Under the pieces are notes generated by a model that was given only the letters and a program-made list of their open reading frames with translations, searched no databases and was not told the origin of the DNA. The position numbers and the translations under genes are program-made. This document shows positions 9,652 through 20,581 of a stretch of DNA of 64,000 nucleotides, piece by piece. This stretch comes from Oreohelix idahoensis (lineage: Eukaryota; Mollusca; Gastropoda; Stylommatophora; Oreohelicidae). Numbering within the stretch: the stretch's first letter is position 1; the number at the start of each line of letters is the position of its first letter. The stretch lies in assembly GCA_024509875.1 (NCBI GenBank), contig JAMPIV010019857.1:310001-374000 (forward strand), in the 5' to 3' direction.

Positions 9652-12077
9652 TGTCGTGGAATATTCTAATCCACATATATAAATTATTAGGTAAATATGA
9701 AGCCTAACAAATAAAATTAATAAAGAAAAGAGCAATGGTAAAATAACAGTGCTGTCACAAAGAAGGTACTCGAAATCCCCCTTGTTTTCTGCTTCGTCTG
9801 CAAATTGTAACGCTTTCACGTTGATAGTAAAAGCCTACTATATTATTACCCGCTTTCTTCAATGAAACGTGTGCTGTATTTCTTGGAAAAACATTGAGAG
9901 GCACCCTGCGTAATGACCTAAATTAATCCTAACATTAATTATATTACGTTACCAAAACGAACGAACAGATGGACTCAAATAGAAAGAGAGAGAGGGGCGA
10001 ATGAAATCAGGAACGCATGCAAAATTAAACACGCGTCGCGCGATACACAATTACTACTATCACGCGTGTAAGGCCACATGCACTAACTTTTTCGGACGGA
10101 CAGTGATAAATTCACTACCCTTCCCAGAGTTAGGTTTTAAAATCACAAAAAACGCTTATAAGGAAAGATGACAATAGATGGGTTTACGTTTGAAAACATT
10201 ACAGTACCCAGACAGCACATCTTCGAAACAGGAGGTAGAAGAAATTGCATATTTTGAACGCAGCCACGTAGCTCTTTTAAATTTGGATATTTGGGTTCCT
10301 TAGGGCTTGCTGACAAAGAATATGTAAAACGTTACGCAAATAGTCCAGGAATTAATAAATTATAACCAAAATAAAATAGTGGGGATGCCTGACAACATGA
10401 AATCATTTCTGCTCATAAATTTTTTTTTATAACGTGTTTGAAAAAAACCTTACGTTACAGAAATAGCCTACCATGTAAACTCCAAATTGATTGGAGCGCA
10501 ACAAATGAAAGACTAACCACGATTGGTCGGGCTATAAATACTATCTTTCGTTGTTAGGGGAGACGTGAAAAGGTAACATTTTTTCAAACACTTGTCGAAA
10601 CGTGGCCTCATTGGCTAGACTCGCTGATATACTCACTTAGGAGCGTTAGTTCGAGACCACTAGTCAAATAAGCTTGATAAAGCAACAGTGCGTTGAAGCC
10701 AGCTCATATTTTTGCTAAATAAAAGCCTGGAACATAAGCAGATGGGAATTTGTGCCAGTAGTTGTGCCAGAATTCATTGCTAATCAACGTATCTGTGTTT
10801 GTTTCCATGAATTGTGGTAAGCTTGAAACATTCAGTATCTTTTAATGAAAATTGAATGTGAATTGTTAATTTATGCCTGTATATATGTGTAGTTCAGTAG
10901 CAAACATGATGTAAAGCCTATAATGCCCAGCCTGAACAGAAGGTGTCGGAGGAAAGTAAAACTGCATGGAATGGCCAAACAGTACACTGACACCTAGATT
11001 ATTGATTAGACAGAAATAATGCTGGAAGTGCAGAGGCGTAGTAACCATTAAGGAGGTAAATACTGGTATAAAGTATTTCAGATGAAGCTGACAGTTGGCC
11101 TAACGCTCTGAACTCAATGTTTGTGATGTATTGTGCTCAGTGTAAAAAGAGAGTATAAATTAGTTATGAAGTAGAAGGTACATCCTTCTTGTTTTCAGGG
11201 ACCGTGGTCTTGATGGTATTGAGCAGCACCTGGTCAGAGCTTTGCTGAATCCAGAGTCGGACAGCATACTCCTTGGTCCATTTAGCTATCAGTGAGGTGT
11301 CTCCAGAGCCCAGGGGAGAATCGAGCAGAGGAGTCTGTTCCTGCCGCCATCACGCAAGATAAGCTGATGTGGCCAGCTGAGCTCAAAATTATGTACCCCC
11401 ATCTTAAAATGACCTTGTAAAAATAACAGTAAGAGGGGAATTAAATTGTTTTAATATCAGGAACTGAGAACATCTCCAATAATAGTTCCCATAAAGACAA
11501 ACTATTGAAGTCATGATGACAAATACCAACAGAGCTTGAACAAAACAAAACCAGTATTACCTCATATTACTACTACACAACTGACACACATAGGATACTT
11601 TTAATAATATATGTCATTACAATATTCATATTGATAAATTCTGTACATATAACTTGTAAGTAAAATTGATTGTGATTCCTGGTTCCCTTTGTATTTGAAT
11701 CAGGACACATATTCATTCATGACAGCAATGAATACATATTGTTATTTGAAAAGTTATCAGTGACTCCTTTAAGATATCCTTGTAGAGTGTTTTATGTATG
11801 TGAGTGTCACAGTGTTGTCAAGTGTAGTGGAATAAATTAAATTGTTTATCTGTCTGTTGTTGTTTTGACTTACACTTCATCATACACATACCCTAGACAT
11901 ATAACGTAGTCATCACACACTATTCCAGAATAATTCTGACTGAGATATATATATATGTGGCAGCAAGTAAGGTTATCTATAATACACTACTATTATTAGA
12001 TATAGATACCTTCACAGCTGATCTCAGTCAGTACACTAAGTCCCCTATAAATATTTATAACATCCCACTTCACCACA
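9652..12077 (+). repeat. 5' LTR of element 2
   Basis: This is the 2426-bp full-length LTR. It contains the segment 11875-12016 that is missing from the 3' copy. It is otherwise colinear with 16825-19108, with scattered substitutions and small indels concentrated near 9990-10140. No conserved protein is encoded. The 60-residue frames inside it are chance. Confidence 0.93.
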
Positions 12078-12082
12078 TATAT

Positions 12083-12101
12083 TGGGGTCTCGCTCTTGGG
12101 A
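12083..12101 (+). promoter_or_regulatory. Primer-binding site of element 2
   Basis: TGGGGTCTCGCTCTTGGGA begins five bases past the LTR end, the same offset and same first eight bases as in element 1. This supports a shared priming tRNA type. Confidence 0.6.
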
Positions 12102-12281
12102 TTTTGAATCTTTCCCTATTAAAAATATTGGGGGTAATTCACTTCAGGGAATATAAGAATTAAAAGGTATCCTTGGGTGGAATTAAATAAGGTTGAGCTC
12201 ACGGTGCCTGTGTTGTCCATTAGATATATATTTAGAAATTGAATTGTTGGTTAGACATTGTATAAATTTACCTGATAGACA

Positions 12282-13525
12282 ATGGCGGACCTGGCCAAGT
12301 TTCGATCTGCTGCTGTTCAGACTGCAAAAGAGTTAGGATTAGATGGGCAAGTTATGGTTGCCTATGTCACTACGGAATGTGACAAATTTATTGAACGCGA
12401 AGAAAGAAGGTTTGAAGCCGAAAGAAAGTTAGAGGCTGAAAGGGAAATTAAGAAGTTACAATTTGAGGCTGAGGCTGAGACTAAGAGGTTGCAGATTGAG
12501 GCTGAGGCTAAGAAAGAAGCAGAAGAAAGAAGAATTGGAGCTGCAGAAAGGGAAGAGAAGAAATTAGCTGCAGAAAGGGAAGAGAAGAAATTAGCTGCAG
12601 AAAGGGAAGAGAAGAAATTAGCTGCAGAAAGGGAAGAGAAGAAATAAGCTGCAGAAAGGGAAGCAGAAGATAAAAGATTACAAAGGGAACATGAGTTACG
12701 ACTAAGGGAATTTGAGTTTCAAGGCCATGCTCCTGAAAATGGTGCCAGTCCCTTTGCCTCTGATGCCACTGCTAGCCAAGGAGCCTCAACCTCAGCTATG
12801 AATTTTCATTTAGATCATTTTGTTGAGAAAGACGATGATATAGAGAGCTACCTAAATAGGTATGAACTATTAGCTACCACGTATGGGTTAGAGAGAGAAA
12901 GGTGGAGCTTAAAGTTATCTCAGGGACTTCGTGGGGCAGCTTATGAAGTTTTTGCAAAAATGAGTAGAGGTGATCAGGAAAATTATGACATGCTAAAGCA
13001 GGCTCTTTTGTTAAGATATGAAAAGAATGCAGAATTCTATAGGAAAAAATTTAGGAATGCTAAACTACTGTCAGGTGAAACCTATCACCAGTTCTCTGCA
13101 CGAATAGAGACATACTTGGAGAAATGGACTTCTCTGGGGAAAACCCAAGATCTTAAGGCAATGGTCCTTATAGAGCAATTAAGAGAGTCCATGGCTCCAG
13201 ACCTGAGAAAGTTTCTCATGGAACAAGGTGCAGAGAGGCTGGGTGAGTTGCTAAATGTTGCTGAAAGGTATCAAGCAGCTCAAGCAGAGGTAACAGGTAA
13301 TAAAAAGAAACAGGTGGACAACTTTAGGGCACCACAGAACTTTAATAAATTTGATCCTAAGGATCAAAATAAAGGTAAGCACCAATTTGATAGGCCACGG
13401 TATGAAAATAAAATAAATTCCCACAATTCGATGAAAGGAAATATGATGAAAGAAAATCTTTCAACCAAGAAAAAAGGTGGTGTAAAAATTGTAAGATGAA
13501 CAATCATGACACTGACCATTGTAGA
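12282..13525 (+). pseudogene. gag: Element 2 gag, with stop codon and frameshift
   Basis: gag starts at ATG 12282 with the same N-terminal domain as element 1, then an acidic/basic coiled coil made of 9-residue units encoded by a 27-bp tandem repeat (about 12538-12650). A TTA to TAA change in the last unit makes a stop at 12645-12647. The frame then continues through the capsid-like domain to 13499. A one-base shift near 13415 puts the CCHC zinc knuckle (13481-13522) in the next frame. The ATGA overlap at 13496-13499 is a by-product of that shift, not a designed restart. Particle assembly and RNA binding are inferred from family knowledge. Confidence 0.88.
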
Positions 13526-15505
13526 AGGAAACCTCCTCATTTTGCTGCTATGACATCGGGGAAAAAGGAAAAGAAGGGCAAACCTGAAGAATTACAGGAA
13601 CCATACCACCCCCCAGTGTGTGAAGATGTCATCTGTAATGGTGTCACTATAAGATGTTTATATGATACCGGTTTAGATTACGATTCCGTTGTGAGTTCTC
13701 ACCTGGTGCAGGCCGATCAATACACCACAGAAACAGTGGAGATTCAAACTGCAACCAAGGATGTAGCTACCATGACACTTCCCGTCGCCCGAATAAAAGT
13801 GAAAACGCGATATGTGGAAGGAATCATAAAAGCAGCAGTGATAAATGAGCCAATCTACCCTCTAATATTGGGGTGTAGATATGTCTTCTTGGGGAATCCC
13901 AAGAGACCTGTGATATTGGCAACAGTACAGACCAGATCACAGTCAAAAAAGGAGGAGGATAATCCCATAAATACTCACCCAGATGAGATGAGGAAGGCAC
14001 AGGCTGAGGACAAAACACTCAAGCCATGTTTCAAGAAGTTGCCCAAATCTCATACACCTCCAGGCAAGGGAGAGTTTTATATGAAGAACAAACTAATATA
14101 TAGGAAGGCTGGATCTGAATCCAATGGTCACGGACAGCTGGTCCTTCCCACTTCATATAGGACTAAAGTGTTGGAACTAGGGCATGCGATTCCCTTCAGT
14201 GGTCATATGGGAATCAGCGCAACAGGACAGCGAATAGCTTGTCATTATTTCTGGCCAGGAATAACTGAAGATATCAAACGATATGTAAAATCCTGTCCAG
14301 AGTGCCAACGAGTAGCACCTAAACATTGGACTGCACCAGCAACTCTGGGGGAAATGCCCATAGTGGGAACACCCTTTGAGAGAGTTGCCGTGGATCTTGT
14401 GGGACCTCTCACCCGAACCAAGAGAAGGAACAGCTACATTCTGACTCTGGTGGACACTTGTTCTATGTGGGGAGAGGCAGTAGCCCTGTCATCGATTGAT
14501 TCTAAACATGTGGCAGAGGCATTGCTCACAATTTTCACAAGGTTAGGCTTTCCCAATCAAATCTTGACTGATAATGGCTCTCAGTTCAAGGGGAAACTAA
14601 CTGAAGAAGTTTTCAGGATCTTCCAGGCCAAACACTTCCATTTTAGTGTGTATCATCCCCAAGGGAACGGCCAAGTGGAAAGATTTAACGGCACATTGAT
14701 GTCGATCCTGAGAAAGTTGGCACACGAAAAACCAGATACATGGGACCAGTACCTGCACGCCGCCCTCTTTGCTTATCGGGAGGTACCCCATAGTTCAACC
14801 GGTATGGCCCCGGCAACATTATTGTTTGGAAGGCCAATAAAAGGTCCACTCGAAGCTTTGTTAAAAACGTGGACTGATGAAAAGGCAGAGGAAAACATTA
14901 CATCTTCATACCAATATGTGAATGAGCTGACCACTCGTTTAAAAACTGGTTGGAAACTTGCCAATGAAAATTTGAAACAAGCCAGGAAGAAACATGCTGC
15001 CTATTATAACAGGAAGGCGAAAGACAGAAATTTGGCTGTGGGAGAGAGAAAGTACTGCTTCTTTTGCCCGGGAGTCAGAATAAGTTACAAATTGGATGGC
15101 AGGGTCCATATACAGTTCTAGAGAAGGTATCTAGAACAAATTATAAGATAGATAAGAAGGGGAAAGAAAAAATCTATCATGTGAATCTCCTGAAGAAATA
15201 TTTGGAAAGAGAACATCAGGAAGAGACACACTTGTTGACCTTGTCCATCGCCATGGAGATGAAAAAGGAACCACTTTCATCATTTGAGTATCCATTACAC
15301 CCCTGTGAGACAGCAGCACAGGTGAAAATCAGTACACATTTAACGAAAACTCAGAAAGAGAGAGTGCAACAGGTTCTAAATAATCATGCAGAGGTGTTAA
15401 CAGACCGACCAGGGCATACAAACCTATTGGAATATGATATGAAACTGATAGACCCCACACCTGTCTGTATGAAACCATATTCGATTCCGTTTGCTAAGGA
15501 AAAGC
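13526..15505 (+). pseudogene. pol: Element 2 protease and integrase, frameshifted
   Basis: The protease motif LYDTGLDYDSV (Asp codon 13664) is followed by integrase with an HHCC-type finger, DDE residues at 14393, 14570 and 14678, and a GPY-type C-terminal module (GWQGPYTV). An extra base near 15050-15060 shifts the frame just before that module. A one-base loss near 15497 shifts it again at the start of RT. Without the lesions, the integrase would run straight into RT, as it does in element 1. Confidence 0.9.
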
Positions 15506-15506
15506 T

Positions 15507-16757
15507 TTGAAGGAAGAGATAGACTATCTATTGAAGGAAGGAATTATTTCGCACAGTGAGTCTTCGTATAGTTCCGGTGTTGTACTCTTAAGGAAGCCCT
15601 CTGGAGAACATAGACTTTGTATAGATTACAGGAGACTGAATGCTATTACAGAAGGACAGGTGGATCCATTGCCGGATACAAATCAGCTGTTTGCCAGACT
15701 AAATAAAGCTAAATATTTCTCAAAAGTGGATCTGAGTAAAGGATATTATCAGATTCCAGTAAAGCCTGAGGTTAGACCATTCCTAGCTTTTAGTACTTCA
15801 GAAGGACACTATGAGTTTAATAGATTGCCATTTGGATTGAAGAATGCGCCTAGTGTCTTCTCTAGAATGATGAGAAAATTATTGGACCCTCTGAATAATC
15901 CATGTATAACAAATTTCATGGATGATATCCTGATAGCAACAGAAACATTTGAGGAACACATTGACTCTCTGAACATGCTGTTTAATCGACTTAGGGAGGC
16001 AAATTTAACAGCCCGACCAACCAAATGTTGCGTTGGATGTAAAGAATTGGAATTTTTGGGACACACAGTTTATCAGGGAAACATGACCCCTGACCCAAAG
16101 AATTTAGAGAAACTACAGAAAGCCCCGAGACCACAAACCAAGAAGGACGTGAGATCCTTTGTCTCATTATGTGGTTTCTACCAGAAGTATATCAAAAACT
16201 TTAATTCCATATGTGCACCGTTAACTGATTTGACACGTAAAGGACATCCAGATCGCATTACATGGACACCACAATGTGAAATGACTTACCAAGAATTGAA
16301 GGAAAAGCTCACAAGTAAACCCATTTTGAAATTACCTGACTTAAGTCAAGAATTCATAGTAAGGACGGATGCAAGTAATATTGGGTTAGGTGCAACTCTA
16401 CTACAGAAATCAGATGCATTGGATGGGGAATTAAGCCCAGTGGCATATGCTAGCAGAAAATTGAATAAAGCTGAAATCAATTACTCAACTAGCGAAAAAG
16501 AATGTCTTGCAGTAATATGGGCAATAAAGAAATTCAATATTTATCTGTATGGGAAGGCCTTTAAGTTGCAAACAGACCACAAACCTTTATCGTTTCTAGC
16601 ACAGGCTAAGCATGAGAACTCTAGGTTACTCCGATGGTCTTTACTTTTGGCTCCATATAATTTTAGCATTGAGTATATATCTGGAAAAACCAATTTGGGA
16701 GCGGATTTTTTAAGCCGCCATCCGTGTGATGAGAATCACCGTAAACCCCAGAAATAA
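15507..16757 (+). pseudogene. pol: Element 2 reverse transcriptase and RNase H
   Basis: This long open frame contains the RT palm motifs LRKPSGEHRLCIDYRRLN, VDLSKGYYQIPV, FNRLPFGLKNAPSVF and the catalytic box FMDD (15915-15926). It is followed by an RNase H domain with RTDASN, KECLAVIWA and QTDHKPL. The catalytic box has Phe-Met instead of the usual Tyr-X before DD. RT would copy element RNA to cDNA and RNase H would degrade the RNA strand. The segment itself is unbroken but is separated from upstream pol by a frameshift. The stop is at 16757, followed by a short 3' UTR and the polypurine tract. Confidence 0.92.
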
Positions 16758-16810
16758 TAATAAATTTCTCTATGTGTATATAGAATAAAGGACTGACATA
16801 TAATGTCTGT

Positions 16811-16824
16811 TTTAAGAGGGGAGG
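16811..16824 (+). promoter_or_regulatory. Polypurine tract of element 2
   Basis: TTTAAGAGGGGAGG directly abuts the 3' LTR start at 16825. Its position and purine content fit the plus-strand primer site. Confidence 0.75.
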
Positions 16825-19108
16825 TGTCGTGGAATATTCTAATCCACATATATAAATTATTAGGTAAATATGAAGCCTAACAAATAAAATTAATAAAGAA
16901 AAGAGCAATGGTAAAATAACAGTGCTGTCACAAAGAAGGTACTCGAAATCCCCCTTGTTTTCTGCTTCGTCTGCAAATTGTAACGCTTTCACGTTGATAG
17001 TAAAAGCTTACTGTATTATTACCCGCTTTCTTCAATGAAACGTGTGCTGTATTTCTTGGAAAAACATTGAGAGGCACCCTGCGTAATGACCTAAATTAAT
17101 CCTAACATTAATTATATTACGTTACCAAAACGAACGAACAGATGGACTCAAATAGAAAGAGAGGGAGGGCTAAAATCAGGAACGCATGCAAAATTAAACA
17201 CGCGTCGCGCGATACACAATTACTACTATCACGCGTGTAAGGCCACCTGCACTAATTTTTTTTTCAGACGGACAGTGATAAAATACATTACCCATCCCCG
17301 AGTTAGGTTTTAAAATCCTGAAAAACGCTTATAAGGAAAGATGACAATAGATGGGTTTACGTTTGAAAACATTACAGTACCCAGACAGCACATCTTCGAA
17401 ACAGGAGGTAGAAGAAATTGCATATTTTGAACGCAGCCACGTAGCTCTTTTAAATTTGGATATTTGGGTTCCTTAGGGCTTGCTGACAAAGAATATGTAA
17501 AACGTTACGCAAATAGTCCAGGAATTAATAAATTATAACCAAAATAAAATAGTGGGGATGCCTGACAACATGAAATCATTTCTGCTCATAAAATTTTTTT
17601 ATAACGTGTTTGAAAAAAACCTTACGTTACAGAAATAGCCTACCATGTAAACTCCAAATTGATTGGAGCGCAACAAATGAAAGACTAACCACGATTGGTC
17701 GGGCTATAAATACTATCTTTCGTTGTTAGGGGAGACGTGGGAAGGTAACATTTTTTCAAACACTTGTCGAAACGTGGCCTCATTGGCTAGACTCGCTGAT
17801 ATACTCACTTAGGAGCGTTAGTTCGAGACCACTAGTCAAATAAGCTTGATAAAGCAACAGTGCGTTGAAGCCAGCTCATATTTTTGCTAAATAAAAGCCT
17901 GGAACATAAGCAGATGGGAATTTGTGCCAGTAGTTGTGCCAGAATTCATTGCTAATCAACGTATCTGTGTTTGTTTCCATGAATTGTGGTAAGCTTGAAA
18001 CATTCAGTATCTTTTAATGAAAATTGAATGTGAATTGTTAATTTATGCCTGTATATATGTGTAGTTCAGTAGCAAACATGATGTAAAGCCTATAATGCCC
18101 CAGCCTGAACAGAAGGTGTCGGAGGAAAGTAAAACTGCATGGAATGGCCAAACAGTACACTGACACCTAGATTATTGATTAGACAGAAATAATGCTGGAA
18201 GTGCAGAGGCGTAGTGACCATTAAGGCGGTAAATACTGGTATAAAGTATTTCAGATGAAGCTGACAGTTGGCCTAACGCTCTGAACTCAATGTTTGTGAT
18301 GTATTGTGCTCAGTGTAAAAAGAGAGTATAAATTAGTTATGAAGTAGAAGGTACATCCTTCTTGTTTTCAGGGACCGTGGTCTTGATGGTACTGAGCAGC
18401 ACCTGGTCAGAGCTTTGCTGAATCCAGAGTCGGACAGCATACTCCTTGGTCCATTTAGCTATCAGTGAGGTGTCTCCAGAGCCGAGGGGAGAATCGAGCA
18501 GAGGAGTCTGTTCCTGCCGCCATCACGCCAGATAAGCTGATGTGGCCAGCTGAGCTCAAAATTATGTACCCCAGCTTAAAATGACCTTGTAAAAATAAAA
18601 TTAAGAGGGGAATTAAATTGTGTTAATATCAGGAACTGAGAACATCTCCAATAATAGTTCCCATAAAGACAAACTATTGAAGTCATGATGACAAATACCA
18701 ACAGAGCTTGAACAAAACAAAACCAGTATTACCTCATATTACTACTACACAACTGACACACATAGGATACCTTTAATAATATATGTCATTACAATATTCA
18801 TATTGATAAATTCTGTACATATAACTTGTAAGTAAAATTGATTGTGATTCCTGGTTCCCTTTGTATTTGAATCAGGACACATATTCATTCATGACAGCAA
18901 TGAATACATATTGTTATTTGAAAAGTTATCAGTGACTTCTTTAAGATATCCTTGTAGAGTGTTTTATGTATGTGAGTGTCACAGTGTTGTCAAGTGTAGT
19001 GGAATAAATTAAATTGTTTATCTGACTGTTGTTGTTTTGACTTACAGCTGATCTCAGTCAGTACACTAAGTCCCCCTATAAATATTTATAACATCCCACT
19101 TCACCACA
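16825..19108 (+). repeat. 3' LTR of element 2 (142-bp deletion)
   Basis: This 2284-bp LTR matches 9652-12077 except for scattered changes and loss of the segment equivalent to 11875-12016. The junction is CTTACA|GCTG at 19046/19047. The deleted segment ends TTCACA, so a short ACA homology at the breakpoints suggests replication slippage or end joining. Confidence 0.92.
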
Positions 19109-20494
19109 AGGGAGAGAGTTCAACAAGTTCTGGAGGAACATACAGATGTATTAACAGATAAACCAGGCCATACAAATTTGCTACAGTATGACATGAAACT
19201 GGTAGACTCAAACCCAATCTGTATGAGAGCCTATTCTATTCCGTTCGCGAAGGAGAAGGCATTGAAGGAAGAAATAGAGTATTTGTTGAAGGAGGGGATT
19301 ATTTCGCACAGTGAATCATCTTTTAGTTCTAGTGTCGTTTTGTTGAGAAAACCGTCTGGGGAACACAGACTGTGCATAGATTACAGGAAACTGAATGCTG
19401 TCACAGAAGGACAAGTGGATCCATTACCAGACACAAAACAGTTATTTGCCAGACTGAACAAGGCAAAATACTTTTCAAAGGTGGATCTTAGTAAAGGCTA
19501 TTACCAGATCCCAGTGAAGCCTGAAGTGAGACCTTATTTGGCTTTTAGCACTTCGGATGGACATTATGAATTCAATATGCTACCATTCGGACTGAAAAAT
19601 GCTCCGAGTGTGTTTTCAAGGATGATGCGCAAATTGTTGGATCCCCTGAATAACCCATGTATCACGAATTTCATGGATGATATTCTCGTCGCCACAGAGA
19701 CATTTGAAGAACACATTGAAGCTCTGGAGATGTTGTTTGATATACTTCGGGAGGCGAACTTAACTGCTAGGCCAACAAAATGTTGTATTGGATGCAAAGA
19801 GTTGGAATTCTTGGGACACACTGTATATCAGGGTAATATGACCCCTGATCCTAAGAACTTGGAAAAACTGCAGAGAGCACCTAGGCCGCAAACAAAAAAG
19901 GACGTGCGATCATTTGTGTCGTTATGCGGATTTTATCAGAAATACATCAAGAATTTTAACGCTATTTGTGCTTCTCTGACTGATCTGACTCGCAAGGGAC
20001 TTCCAGATAAAATTATTTGGACTGCACAATGTGAACTAGCGTTCCAAGAGTTAAAGGAAAAACTCACTAGCGAGCCTATTCTCAAACTGCCTGATTTGAC
20101 ACAGGACTTTGTCTTAAGAACCGATGCAAGTAATGTAGGACTAGGAGGGGCTTTGTTGCAAAGATCATCTTCACCTGATGGGGAACTGAAACCAGTCGCT
20201 TATGCAAGCCGTAAATTGAATAAGGCGGAACAAGGATACTCCACAAGCGAAAAAGAATGTTTAGCGTTAATCTGGGCAATAAAGAAGTTTCAAATTTATC
20301 TGTATGGTAGGACTTTTGTGGTGGAGACGGACCATCAGCCTCTCGTATTCTTATCTCAGGCTAAGCATGAAAACGCAAGATTGCTGAGGTGGTCTTTATT
20401 GCTTCAACCTTATCAGTTCAGTATCCAATATATCCCAGGCAAATTGAATGTCGGTGCAGATTTCCTCAGTCGGCACCCCTGTGATCAAAATTAG
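19109..20494 (+). pseudogene. pol: Element 1 reverse transcriptase and RNase H (downstream half of split pol)
   Basis: The continuation of element 1 pol after nested element 2 is in the same frame as the integrase segment. It has RT motifs matching element 2 (IDYRKLN, VDLSKGYYQIPV, LPFGLKNAPSVF, FMDD at 19670-19681) and RNase H motifs (RTDASN, EKECLALIWA, ETDHQPL, and a terminal GADFLSRHP). The segment has no internal lesion. It is classed as a pseudogene because it is separated from its start. The stop is at 20494. Confidence 0.92.
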
Positions 20495-20581
20495 AGTAGT
20501 GGCAGACGTGAGGAGTAATTTTACCTATGTGTATCGCTGGTTTTGGAACTTGCCATAGGCATGTTTTCAAGTGGGGAGATG
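20495..20581 (+). promoter_or_regulatory. 3' UTR and polypurine tract of element 1
   Basis: A short untranslated stretch ends in AAGTGGGGAGATG at 20569-20581, directly before the 3' LTR (20582). The purine run fits a plus-strand primer site. Confidence 0.7.

Larger units (their letters stand above)
9652..19108 (+). mobile_element. LTR retrotransposon element 2, nested in element 1 pol
   Basis: LTRs at 9652-12077 and 16825-19108 begin TGTCGTGG and end CACCACA. AGGGA flanks the element (9647-9651 and 19109-19113). Removing it with one AGGGA rejoins the pol frame of element 1 exactly. It has the same gene order as element 1 (gag, protease, integrase, RT, RNase H) and is a close relative, but with unrelated LTRs apart from short terminal similarity. 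The LTRs differ at roughly 35 positions by eye, plus a 142-bp deletion in the 3' copy. gag and pol carry one stop and three frameshifts. Confidence 0.93.

Noticed and set aside
13496..13499. ATGA stop-start overlap suggesting translational coupling
   Set aside because: It is created by a frameshift upstream of the zinc knuckle. Elements 1 and 3 show no such overlap.
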